64,000 nucleotides of DNA, from assembly GCF_046115515.1 (NCBI RefSeq), contig NZ_CP175953.1. One strand, 5' to 3'. The position numbers and the translations under genes are program-made. This DNA is from Gracilimonas sp017641085 (GTDB taxonomy: Bacteria > Bacteroidota > Rhodothermia > Balneolales > Balneolaceae). Positions 34,052-42,291 of the stretch are shown piece by piece. Numbering within the stretch: position 1 is the stretch's first letter; each line of letters begins with the position of its first letter. The notes under the pieces are model-generated. The model had not been told where the DNA came from, did not search any database, and saw only the letters and a list, made by a program, of their open reading frames with translations.

Positions 34052-34984
34052 ATGGATACAAAACTAACATCCAAAAAAGAAGAATTCAGCCGGTTCGTCA
34101 AGAATGTGCAACAGCATATTTGCGATGAATTAGAGGCTGTGGATGGAACCCAAAAATTCCGTATTGAGGATTGGGAGCGGGAAGGATTTGGAGGAGGCAG
34201 CACGCGCATAATTGCCGGTGGCAATGTGATAGAAAAAGGTGGGGTAAATGTGTCGGCCGTTGGCGGACCTCTGCCCGAAGCAATGCAGAAGAAATTTGAA
34301 GTACCGGAATCAGAGTTTTTTGCCACGGGTGTCTCACTGGTCATACATCCCCAAAATCCGTTTGTACCCACGGTTCACGCCAATTACCGGTATTTTGAAC
34401 TGTATGATAAAGACACCGGAGAGCTGAAAGATCAGTGGTTTGGCGGCGGGGCCGACATGACGCCCTATTACCTGTTCGCGGAAGATGCTAATCATTTTCA
34501 CCAGGTTCATAAAGAAGTATGTGACCGGTTCAACCCGGATTATTATCCTGATTTTAAAGCCGAGTGTGATGCCTATTTCTACAATCATCACCGGGAGGAA
34601 GCTCGTGGAATCGGAGGGCTGTTTTTTGATTATCAGCGCCCGGATAAGAACCGTTCTGCAGATGACTTATTCGAGTTTTGTAAGGCGGCCGGGTTTGCCT
34701 TCACCGATGCCTACGTTCCTATCATAAAAAAGCGGAAGGATGATGAGTTTAGCCAGGAACACCGGGACTGGCAGGAAATCCGCCGTGGCCGTTATGTGGA
34801 ATTTAATTTAATTCACGATCGCGGTACTTTATTCGGGCTGAAGACCAAGGGCCGGATTGAATCTATTTTGATGAGCCTGCCACCGAAAGTGCAGTGGGTG
34901 TACGATCATCATCCGGAACCGGGCAGCCCCGAAGCCGAGCTGGTCGACCACCTGAAACCCATTGATTGGATTAATTATAGCTAA
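34052..34984 (+). CDS. hemF: Oxygen-dependent coproporphyrinogen III oxidase
   Basis: Oxidatively decarboxylates coproporphyrinogen III to protoporphyrinogen IX using O2, which implies aerobic growth. Family blocks seen in 310 residues are GGGSTRIIAGGNVIEKGGVN (about 49-68), VPTVHANYRYFEL (about 106-118), WFGGGADMTPYYLF (about 129-142) and the C-terminal IESILMSLPP.VQW. The start at 34052 follows the hairpin after hemE. Confidence 0.97.
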   Translation: MDTKLTSKKEEFSRFVKNVQQHICDELEAVDGTQKFRIEDWEREGFGGGSTRIIAGGNVIEKGGVNVSAVGGPLPEAMQKKFEVPESEFFATGVSLVIHPQNPFVPTVHANYRYFELYDKDTGELKDQWFGGGADMTPYYLFAEDANHFHQVHKEVCDRFNPDYYPDFKAECDAYFYNHHREEARGIGGLFFDYQRPDKNRSADDLFEFCKAAGFAFTDAYVPIIKKRKDDEFSQEHRDWQEIRRGRYVEFNLIHDRGTLFGLKTKGRIESILMSLPPKVQWVYDHHPEPGSPEAELVDHLKPIDWINYS

Positions 34985-35043
34985 GTGAAAGGGGAAAAGT
35001 GAAAAGGCAAACGTAATTTTCACTTTTGCCTTTTCACTTTTCA
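34985..35043. repeat. Inverted repeat between hemF and hemB
   Basis: GTGAAAAGGCAAA near 35000-35012 is matched by TTTGCCTTTTCAC downstream, with further GTGAAA/TTTCAC units outside. The whole 59-base gap folds into a long imperfect hairpin, of unknown role. Confidence 0.6.
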
Positions 35044-35056
35044 CAAGCAAAGAAAT

Positions 35057-36040
35057 ATGAAATACCCAACAACCCGATTACGACGAAACCGGCAATCAGA
35101 TGCCATCCGTGAGATGGTGCAGGAGAACCGTTTACATCCATCCGATTTTATAGCTCCCATTTTCATCATGGAGGGAGAGAACAAGAAAGAGGAAATCCCC
35201 AGCATGCCGGAGTATTTTCGGTACTCGTTAGATTTGCTGAAGGATGAACTGGATGAATTGGTTGAAGTTGGGATTCAGTCGGTATTGTTATTTGTAAAGG
35301 TTCCGGACGAAAAGAAAGACAATAAAGGCACCGAGGCTTTAAACGATGACGGACTGATGCAAGAATCCGTTAGGTTTATCAAAAAGGATTACCCGGATTT
35401 GCTGGTTATGACCGATGTGGCGATGGATCCATATTCCTCATACGGACATGATGGCATTGTGGAAGATGGCGAAATTGTGAATGACCCTTCGGTGGAGGTG
35501 CTTGCACAGATGGCTGTGAGTCATGCCAAGGCCGGAGCTGATATGGTGGCGCCGTCCGACATGATGGATGGCCGGATTGGAGCCATGCGTGTAGCATTGG
35601 ATGAAGCGGGATTTGAGAATACCAGCATCATGGCGTACAGTGCAAAATATGCTTCTTCTTACTACGGTCCATTTCGTGATGCCCTGGATTCTGCTCCGGG
35701 ATTTGGGGACAAAAAAAGCTACCAGATGAATCCGGCTAATGTGGACGAAGCCCTGCGTGAAGTGGAGCTGGACATTCAGGAAGGAGCCGATATTGTAATG
35801 GTAAAGCCGGGAATGCCTTATCTGGATGTGGTGCGGGCCGTAAAGCAGAACTTCAACATTCCGGTTTCGGTTTATAACGTCTCCGGTGAATATGCCATGA
35901 TTAAAGCAGCTGCTGAAAAAGGCTGGCTCAATGAAGAAGAGGCCATGATGGAAGCACTGTTAGGATTCAAAAGAGCCGGCGCTGATTTAATTGCCACTTA
36001 TTTTGCGAAGGCTGCTGCCCGTATTATTCATAAATGGTGA
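35057..36040 (+). CDS. hemB: Porphobilinogen synthase (5-aminolevulinate dehydratase)
   Basis: Condenses two 5-aminolevulinate molecules to porphobilinogen. The two Schiff-base lysines are in YSAKYASSYYGPF (about 194-206) and MVKPGMPYLD (about 249-258). The metal-site block reads DVAMDPYSSYGHDG: it has Asp in place of the three Cys of zinc enzymes, so this is the magnesium-type, Cys-free form. MVAPSDMMDGRIGAMR is intact. It lies 72 bases after hemF. Confidence 0.97.
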   Translation: MKYPTTRLRRNRQSDAIREMVQENRLHPSDFIAPIFIMEGENKKEEIPSMPEYFRYSLDLLKDELDELVEVGIQSVLLFVKVPDEKKDNKGTEALNDDGLMQESVRFIKKDYPDLLVMTDVAMDPYSSYGHDGIVEDGEIVNDPSVEVLAQMAVSHAKAGADMVAPSDMMDGRIGAMRVALDEAGFENTSIMAYSAKYASSYYGPFRDALDSAPGFGDKKSYQMNPANVDEALREVELDIQEGADIVMVKPGMPYLDVVRAVKQNFNIPVSVYNVSGEYAMIKAAAEKGWLNEEEAMMEALLGFKRAGADLIATYFAKAAARIIHKW

Positions 36041-36065
36041 TCGTGAATTTTTCTTGATTCTAAGG

Positions 36066-36112
36066 GGAAGCTGGAGCTTCCGGACAGTTGTTGCGAAGCA
36101 GGAGCTTCGCAA
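36066..36112. repeat. Paired hairpins with AGCnGGAGCT core, copy 1
   Basis: GGAAGC-TGGA-GCTTCC (36066-36081) is followed by TTGCGAAGC-AGGA-GCTTCGCAA (36091-36112). The loop-side core AGCnGGAGCT is constant while the outer arms differ but still pair. The same two-hairpin layout recurs at 44835 and 45780. It sits between hemB and hemL. Confidence 0.75.
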
Positions 36113-36187
36113 CGAGAAGAAAAAGCATCCTAGGGTGATGGAAATTCATTAAGGCACGAAAGAAATTTTTAATTGATAAACAGAAAT

Positions 36188-37483
36188 ATGGATTACCCAA
36201 AGAGCAAAGAACTTTACGAACGAGCATCAAAAGTGATTCCCGGCGGAGTAAATTCTCCGGTACGGGCTTTTAACAGTGTGGGGGGAACACCCTTGTTTAT
36301 CACCCGCGCTCAGGGATCGTATCTCTGGGACGAAGAAGGCAATCGATATATCGATCTCATCAGTTCGTGGGGACCAATGCTGTTGGGTCATGCGGAGCCG
36401 GATGTTATTAAAGCAGTTCAGCAAACCGCAGAAAACTCGACTTCATTTGGAGCACCGACCCGACTGGAAGTGGAGATGGCCGAGCTGATTTGCAGCTCTG
36501 TTCCGGGAGTGGATAAAATCCGGATGGTGAATTCAGGAACCGAAGCTACCATGAGTGCCATCCGTGTTGCTCGTGGATATACCGGGAAGAACAAGATCAT
36601 TAAGTTTAAAGGAAATTATCACGGCCATGGCGATTCCTTTTTGATTGAAGCCGGAAGCGGTGCCCTCACCATGGGCGAGCCAAGCAGTCCCGGTGTTACG
36701 GAAGGAACAGCCAAAGACACACTGAACGCCGAGTACAACAACCTGGATTCCGTGAAGAAATTGGTGGAGGTCAATAAGGATGACATGGCTGCGATCATCC
36801 TGGAACCCATTGCCGGAAATATGGGATGTATTCCTCCTAATGAAGGATTCCTGGAAGGATTGCGAGCACTTTGTGATGAACAAAATATCGTACTCATTTT
36901 TGATGAAGTGATGACCGGTTTTCGTGTGGATTTCCGGGGTGCCCAGAAAGTGTACGGGGTTACGGCCGATATGGTAACCTATGGTAAAATCATAGGTGCC
37001 GGATTGCCGGTGGGAGCCTATGGCGGAAAAGAAGAAATCATGGATTATGTGGCACCGACAGGCCCGGTTTATCAGGCGGGTACCTTGTCCGGAAACCCGC
37101 TGGCTATGGCGGCAGGATTTACTCTTCTGAAGAAGCTGAAAGATCACCCCGAAGTGTATGACGAGCTGGAGAAGAAATCACAAGTACTGGCTACCGGCAT
37201 AACTAAAATACTTCAAGAGTATGACATCCCTCACGCGATGAACCGGGTAGGCTCCATGATCGGGGTGTTTTACTGTGAAGGTCCGGTTGAGACTTTCGAC
37301 GACGCCAACCACACCGATAAGGAACTGTTTGGTAGGATCTTTCATGGCATGCTGAAGCGGGGTGTTCACTTGCCTCCGTCTCCCTTTGAGGCTTTCTTTC
37401 TGGCTAATTCGCTGACAACAGACGATATCAGCTTTATATTGACGGCTTTTGAGGAGACGATTTCAGAGATAAAATCTGATTAA
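36188..37483 (+). CDS. hemL: Glutamate-1-semialdehyde 2,1-aminomutase
   Basis: PLP enzyme that turns glutamate-1-semialdehyde into 5-aminolevulinate, linking HemA to HemB. Family blocks include IPGGVNSPVRAF near the start, MVNSGTEATMSAIRVARG (about 117-134), LIFDEVMTGFR (about 238-248) and the PLP-lysine segment TYGKIIGAGLPVGAYGG (about 264-280). The ATG at 36188 (MDYPKSKELYE) is preferred over an in-frame TTG at 36173. It is the last gene of the hem cluster; hemH and a protoporphyrinogen oxidase are not in the window. Confidence 0.97.
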   Translation: MDYPKSKELYERASKVIPGGVNSPVRAFNSVGGTPLFITRAQGSYLWDEEGNRYIDLISSWGPMLLGHAEPDVIKAVQQTAENSTSFGAPTRLEVEMAELICSSVPGVDKIRMVNSGTEATMSAIRVARGYTGKNKIIKFKGNYHGHGDSFLIEAGSGALTMGEPSSPGVTEGTAKDTLNAEYNNLDSVKKLVEVNKDDMAAIILEPIAGNMGCIPPNEGFLEGLRALCDEQNIVLIFDEVMTGFRVDFRGAQKVYGVTADMVTYGKIIGAGLPVGAYGGKEEIMDYVAPTGPVYQAGTLSGNPLAMAAGFTLLKKLKDHPEVYDELEKKSQVLATGITKILQEYDIPHAMNRVGSMIGVFYCEGPVETFDDANHTDKELFGRIFHGMLKRGVHLPPSPFEAFFLANSLTTDDISFILTAFEETISEIKSD

Positions 37484-37567
37484 CAGATTACTGGAAACGG
37501 GTTCCCTCTTGCACTTAATTCCCATTCTATTAACTTAGCTTTATCCATTCACAAACCGGATAAGGCT

Positions 37568-38008
37568 ATGAGCACCATCACAGTCACCAAACGGATACAT
37601 GCTCCCAAGGAACTCGTTTTTAAAACGGTTTCGGATATAAAGAACTTTTCCAAAGCGGTTCCTGATATTACAAACGTAGAGTTTTTGACAGAACAGGATT
37701 ATGGAGTGGGAACCAAATTCAGAGAAACCCGTGATATGAACGGGCGGAAGGCCTCTACAGAACTTGAAGTGACTGAACTGGTCGAAAACGCTCACATTCG
37801 AATAGTATCTGATACCATGGGCACGATTTGGGATTCGCTATTCACCGTCGAAAAGAAAGAAGACGGAACGGAGCTCACGCTGATCATGGATACCAAAGCG
37901 TATAAACTCATGTCAAAAATTATCAACCCTTTTATGAAAGGCATGATGAAAAAAGCGCTTGAGAAAGATATGGACGCTGTGAAAAATTATTGTGAATCGA
38001 ATAATTAG
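37568..38008 (+). CDS. SRPBCC-fold protein
   Basis: A 146-residue single-domain protein of the START/SRPBCC superfamily, with the typical opening TITVTKRIHAPKELVFKTVSDIKNFSKAVP. Such proteins form a deep pocket for a hydrophobic ligand; the ligand here is unknown. No signal peptide is seen, so it is probably cytoplasmic. A degraded copy of its 3' end lies at about 40151-40250, beyond the next gene, which indicates a local duplication. Confidence 0.85.
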   Translation: MSTITVTKRIHAPKELVFKTVSDIKNFSKAVPDITNVEFLTEQDYGVGTKFRETRDMNGRKASTELEVTELVENAHIRIVSDTMGTIWDSLFTVEKKEDGTELTLIMDTKAYKLMSKIINPFMKGMMKKALEKDMDAVKNYCESNN

Positions 38009-38353
38009 CTGATCTATATAAAGCCTGTTTACAAAGGCATTGGGAGAGTAATTACCTAAAACCTGTTCATTAAGGCATTAATGTGGAAATACCATCACTT
38101 CGTGTGTGCTTGGCAAACAGGTTCTTTAAAAAGGCTTAGAACCATTCACTTTACCGGATTTCAAAATATTTGCCTTCTCTTTTTTCTTTAAATCCTGTCA
38201 GTTACTGAACAAGAATTTGGTGGACTCCTGATATCAATGACGATATTCAGTCTATAATTACCTGCGATTTTAATAGGCAAATCTGAGCTGTTTTATAAAG
38301 CAGTTACGTAGGGCTATTGTGCATGAAATAATTAAAAGACAAAAACTATATAA
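38009..38353. other. 345-base gap without a gene
   Basis: AT-rich spacer between the SRPBCC and PQQ-propeller genes. Imperfect repeats AAGCCTGTTTACAAAGGCAT and AAACCTGTTCATTAAGGCAT occur about 38 bases apart, with an inverted relative near 38110-38140. No promoter motif or RNA gene could be assigned. Confidence 0.6.
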
Positions 38354-40132
38354 ATGATAACGATGTTAAAGAAATTACCAGTTCTGAGCATATCACTGGC
38401 TATCCTGTTGACGGGTTGTGGAACCACCATAGAAACAACTATGACGAAAAAATGGGAAAAAGAACGAATATTCGATTCTGAAGAAGATAAATCATTTTCC
38501 CAAATGTACATGACTGATGATGGTTCGGCCGTGACTGTAATCTCACCGGGTGGGGTGCAGGCTGTAAATGTTGAAGGTGAAACAATAGCAGAAGAAAAAA
38601 GAGCAGATTTCTACACAACTTTTCTGAATGAAAACACCGGCCTTGATCGCCTGACTGATAAGGTTACTTACATTTACATTCCTCACCGGCATGCATTGCT
38701 GGAGTTTAATTATGCCAGCTTCTCAGAATCCGTAAGCTACATTGATCTGGAAAATAAGAATGTAAAATGGATGGCTGATGACCTGAAATGGAGTCTTGAA
38801 AGGTATCAGGCATTTGCACGTTCCTTATCTAAAGGATTAAACTTTGGCGGGCAGTTAGCAACTGGTGCTGCAGCTGAAGTAATGTTACCGGAACGGTTTG
38901 TAGGAAACCTGACCCGGATAATACCGGAACTGGATGCTTTTATTTTTAAAACACTGGATGGACTTAAGCTTATTAGTTTAAAAGATGGAAGTGTAATATG
39001 GACTAATAATAAATTTGATGGGGGCTTGGTGGAGATTATTTATGATAAACCAAGTAATAGTCTGGTTGCCGTTAATAGAGATGATGATGCATTTGCAGTG
39101 AAAGGGCTTCAGTTTAATAAACAACTGATGCGCATTGATGCAAGTACGGGACAAACAATTTGGGAAAACTCATACGATGGTAATATCCGTGAAAAACTGG
39201 ATGGTGTAGGAGTTTGGGCAGACCGTAGGACGGATATCCGGTTAAAGGATGGAAACATCATGATCAATTTTCTGAATGTGGAGGTCTATGATTTTGAGAC
39301 TGGTGAAAAACACTGGCAGACAACAACAGGAAATGACAAACTTCTGGATATGGTAGCCCCCGAAATGCAAGTCATGAATTTGTTTGCGTTTCCGGAGATT
39401 GAGGACGGGAAATTATATTGCGTAACACATGAGAATACCAGTCTTGGCGGGGTTGATGTCGTGATCGAAGCCTATGATTATGATTCCGGTAATCTGCTTT
39501 GGAAAACGGATAAGATTACCCGCAACGACCCGGTTAATGATATGGTCGTGGAAGGAGATCATTTGATTGCTTCAACTACGGCCTCAGAAGGTATCATCGC
39601 TTTTGATCTCTCGACTGGGGAGGAAGTATGGCAATATACCGGCTTTGGAAAACATGGCATTCAGTTTAAGATGGAAAAAGCAAATGGAACTGTTATTGCC
39701 GCAGGCTTCGGGAATATAGTTTCGCTAAACACAGATAATGGAGAACCGATTTATAAGCTCTCAACTTCGGATATTGGATTGGGAGATCTCAACGATATGG
39801 ATAAAAAAGGAAACGCATTACTGGTATCGGGAAGCAAAGGTTTTGGAAGTTTTGATCTGTCAGACGGTTCCGAAAAGGCTTCCATCCCAACTCCAAGCGG
39901 TGGCATTATGAACATACATGAAAGTCAGGGTTTGGTGCTCATTCAACCCAAACCAAATTATGGTGATGCAAAGTATCCGGTAGATGACGCCTATCATTTG
40001 GTTGACCTTCAGAATGAAATGTTACTGGGAACCCTTGGCAATGGCAACCGTCGGGGGGTACAAGTGTCTCCTGATTTTAGTCATTTGTATGTATTGACCA
40101 ATGGTAAAATCATGATGTATTCTGCGAACTAA
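38354..40132 (+). CDS. PQQ-like beta-propeller lipoprotein
   Basis: A 592-residue exported protein with a lipoprotein signal (SISLAILLTGCGTT) and several PQQ-type blade motifs, such as GSVIWTN, GQTIWENSY, GNLLWKTDK and AFDLSTGEEVWQY. The fold is like BamB, a beta-propeller in outer-membrane assembly, but BamB is shorter (about 390 residues) and no bam neighbours are present, so a general binding or scaffold role is safer. No PQQ-dehydrogenase catalytic residues were identified. The gene lies between the SRPBCC gene and a remnant of that gene's 3' end, so its insertion may be fairly recent. Confidence 0.8.
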   Translation: MITMLKKLPVLSISLAILLTGCGTTIETTMTKKWEKERIFDSEEDKSFSQMYMTDDGSAVTVISPGGVQAVNVEGETIAEEKRADFYTTFLNENTGLDRLTDKVTYIYIPHRHALLEFNYASFSESVSYIDLENKNVKWMADDLKWSLERYQAFARSLSKGLNFGGQLATGAAAEVMLPERFVGNLTRIIPELDAFIFKTLDGLKLISLKDGSVIWTNNKFDGGLVEIIYDKPSNSLVAVNRDDDAFAVKGLQFNKQLMRIDASTGQTIWENSYDGNIREKLDGVGVWADRRTDIRLKDGNIMINFLNVEVYDFETGEKHWQTTTGNDKLLDMVAPEMQVMNLFAFPEIEDGKLYCVTHENTSLGGVDVVIEAYDYDSGNLLWKTDKITRNDPVNDMVVEGDHLIASTTASEGIIAFDLSTGEEVWQYTGFGKHGIQFKMEKANGTVIAAGFGNIVSLNTDNGEPIYKLSTSDIGLGDLNDMDKKGNALLVSGSKGFGSFDLSDGSEKASIPTPSGGIMNIHESQGLVLIQPKPNYGDAKYPVDDAYHLVDLQNEMLLGTLGNGNRRGVQVSPDFSHLYVLTNGKIMMYSAN

Positions 40133-40150
40133 CTCCATAAATCCTTTAGA

Positions 40151-40250
40151 AAATTACAGGAAAAGACCGGGTGAAAGGCAGGATTTAAAAGAGCTTGAGA
40201 ATGATAGGATGAGTGTAAAATATTATTGCGTATCGATTTATTAGCTGATC
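40151..40250 (+). pseudogene. Degraded copy of the 3' end of the SRPBCC gene
   Basis: The stretch from GTGAAAGGCAGGAT (40171) to TTAGCTGATCT (40250) aligns with 37933-38015, the last 25 or so codons and stop of the SRPBCC gene, by eye at roughly three quarters identity with small indels. Shared blocks include GCTTGAGAA, TTATTG, ATCGA and ATTAGCTGATCT. It contains stops and cannot encode the domain. Confidence 0.65.
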
Positions 40251-40284
40251 TCATGTAACCTGGCTCACAACTAATCGTTTTACA

Positions 40285-41262
40285 ATGAACTCTGAGAACA
40301 AAAAAAATAACGGGTTCATGAAGAAATTTCTTTATTTAGTGCCACTTCTTTTTCTGATGTTGTCAAATATAAGAATTGCCACTGCACATCCCTGGGGCGG
40401 ATTGGTTATCGATCAACAGGGTAATATTTACTTCACCTTTATTTATCCTTTCGTAGATGACGATCACTACGCCTGTGTCTGGCAAATAGATGATCAGCAG
40501 AACCTGAAGCAAGTGCTGGAATCTTCTCATTCTCCCAGCGACATCATTCTTTCGCGAAGCCCGGATCGGGTGATTTATGGTGCAGAAAGAAATAATGCCG
40601 CGGGTGGTTTTCAGGCAAGGCTATGGAAGGTTAATGGTTCAGGTAATGAACTCTTCATTAATCCTACTACGAATGAAGATGTTTTTTTCATTCAGGCTTA
40701 TGCCGTAGCTGAAGATGGAATGGTTTACTTTGCTCGGGAGAACCGGCTGTTCGAGCGGAGTGATGGTGGAGAGGTAACCGAAATTGAAATACCATCAGAC
40801 ATTGACCGCATTGATGACCTCGCTTGGGGATTGAGTAACAAGCTGTACATTCTGGACAGGAAAAGCATCAAGGTCATGGAAGAAGACGGATCTGTTTCGG
40901 TTTTAGCTACTGGTTTAAAGGATGATAATCCCGAAAATATCCCGTTCTCCGGAGCAAATATACTGTTCGATTTTACAGTAGACGAAACCGGAAATGTGTA
41001 CCTGGCCTATTATGGAAACAGGAGAGTGTTGAAGGTGAATCCGGCGGGGGAGGTATCTGTATTTCTGGAATCGGAAGGACCATGGTCTCCACATGGAGTA
41101 GATGTCTTTAATGGGGAAGTGTACGTTTTGGAATCAACATTCGGTACTTCCAAATGGTGGGAGTTTTGGGAGGAGGATGTGATTATTCCCCGTGTCCGAA
41201 AGGTAGATGCGAATGGAGGTGTATACACTGTTTTTGAGTATAAACCGGACCGGAAGAAATAA
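40285..41262 (+). CDS. Secreted NHL/SMP-30-like beta-propeller protein
   Basis: A 325-residue exported protein with repeated propeller strands: GGLVIDQQGNIYFTF, AVAEDGMVYFAREN, DLAWGLSNKLYILDR and FTVDETGNVYLAYYGNRRVL. The G.(I/V)Y pattern is typical of NHL or gluconolactonase-like folds. The leader ends RIATAHPWGG. The frame begins at 40285, but the ATG at 40318 (MKKFLYLVPLL) gives a shorter, cleaner signal peptide and could be the real start. No enzymatic residues could be assigned. Confidence 0.75.
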   Translation: MNSENKKNNGFMKKFLYLVPLLFLMLSNIRIATAHPWGGLVIDQQGNIYFTFIYPFVDDDHYACVWQIDDQQNLKQVLESSHSPSDIILSRSPDRVIYGAERNNAAGGFQARLWKVNGSGNELFINPTTNEDVFFIQAYAVAEDGMVYFARENRLFERSDGGEVTEIEIPSDIDRIDDLAWGLSNKLYILDRKSIKVMEEDGSVSVLATGLKDDNPENIPFSGANILFDFTVDETGNVYLAYYGNRRVLKVNPAGEVSVFLESEGPWSPHGVDVFNGEVYVLESTFGTSKWWEFWEEDVIIPRVRKVDANGGVYTVFEYKPDRKK

Positions 41263-41292
41263 TCGATAATTAGAATAGCGGAAAAAAACGGA

Positions 41293-41490
41293 GTTCAACT
41301 TCAATCCTATAATGGTGCGCCCGGCAGGGTCGCTGTGTCGGGTCACTTCGTGCAAGGCATCCTCAGTTCGCATTCCTCTCCCTTCGATAGAAGGTTTCAC
41401 CATTCGGTAGTCAGGCTATTGTCGCCCACCATGATGGACGAACGGGCTTTAGAGTTCTTCTTTTTCTGTTTTTCTACATCAACAAATTCT
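41293..41490 (-). pseudogene. Degraded duplicate of the mutS2 3' region (Smr start)
   Basis: On the minus strand this stretch matches mutS2 at about 42450-42620, with shared blocks such as GTAGTCAGGCT, CACCATGATGG/TACCATGATGG and TTCTTCTTTTTCTGTTTTTC. The frame still reads VKPSIEGRGMRTEDALHEVT before it breaks down, the junction between the MutS2 linker and its Smr domain. It lies 800 bases beyond the end of intact mutS2, in the same orientation. The rest of the gap to 41711 is AT-rich and shows no gene. Confidence 0.8.
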
Positions 41491-41711
41491 TGTGATGATT
41501 CCCGGTCTAAACCGATGCATGGGTGGGTACGTAAGTCTAACAAATACAGTAATTAATTATGAATATTTATTCTTTCTTTGTATTTAGGGTTGTCACAAAA
41601 GTGGCATAAATTATCGAGGTACAGAGGTAGTGCAAATGGGTATCTACTACTTACATAGGGACTATTTCTTATGCTCGGGGTAATTCAAATATAAAAGAGA
41701 AACTTAAAAAC

Positions 41712-42146
41712 ATGTTTACAAAGAGAAATAATATATTTAGTACTATCATTCTGTTTTTGCTTGGATCAACGATGCTATTCGCACAAACTGAGCAACAGAA
41801 TAGTGATGTGATGTCCACCATCCAGCAGAAATACCAAGAGTTCGGACAGTATATGCAGTCGGGTGATACGGATGGTTTGGTTGCTAATTTATATACAGAC
41901 GATGCTACCATCTATCCACCGAATGGTGGCGTTGTGTCAACCAGCAAAGGCATTTCAAAATTTGTGTCCGGGATGCTTTCATCGGGCATGGTGATACAGC
42001 TCGTACCTAAAGAAGTTGAAATGTTGGGAGATGCTATATATGATTACGGTGTAGCCAATGTATCCAATATGGAAGGGGAGAAACTGGGCATACAACGTTA
42101 TATGGTGATATGGAAAAAAGTAGATGGTGAATGGAGGATCTATTGA
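41712..42146 (+). CDS. Secreted SnoaL/DUF4440-like protein
   Basis: A 144-residue protein with a signal peptide (IILFLLGSTMLFAQTE) followed by an NTF2-like domain: IQQKYQEFGQYMQSGDTDGLVANLYTDDATIYPPNGGVV and a C-terminal MVIWKKVDGEWRIY strand. Such domains bind small molecules or act as enzymes, but no activity can be read from this one. It sits between a mutS2 fragment and intact mutS2, so it probably entered or moved with the rearrangement that made the fragment. An intrinsic terminator follows. Confidence 0.82.
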   Translation: MFTKRNNIFSTIILFLLGSTMLFAQTEQQNSDVMSTIQQKYQEFGQYMQSGDTDGLVANLYTDDATIYPPNGGVVSTSKGISKFVSGMLSSGMVIQLVPKEVEMLGDAIYDYGVANVSNMEGEKLGIQRYMVIWKKVDGEWRIY

Positions 42147-42205
42147 GATATGATCAAGCCTTTAGAAGAAATATAGTCGCTATCATTCTATGATGGATGA
42201 TTCAA

Positions 42206-42233
42206 GCCGAAGTGTACAGCTTCGGCTTTTTTA
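42206..42233 (+). terminator. Intrinsic terminator after the DUF4440 gene
   Basis: GCCGAAG (42206-42212) pairs with CTTCGGC (42220-42226) over a 7-base loop, followed by a run of six T. It lies between the convergent DUF4440 and mutS2 genes. Confidence 0.85.
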
Positions 42234-42291
42234 ATATGGGTGCTTTAGCAGAAAAATCAGTGAAGTCTGTGCAATCCGTGAATCTGCTTCC

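Noticed and set aside
36533..37147. 204-codon minus-strand frame opposite hemL
   Set aside because: It is fully inside hemL, whose frame carries all catalytic motifs. A shadow frame.
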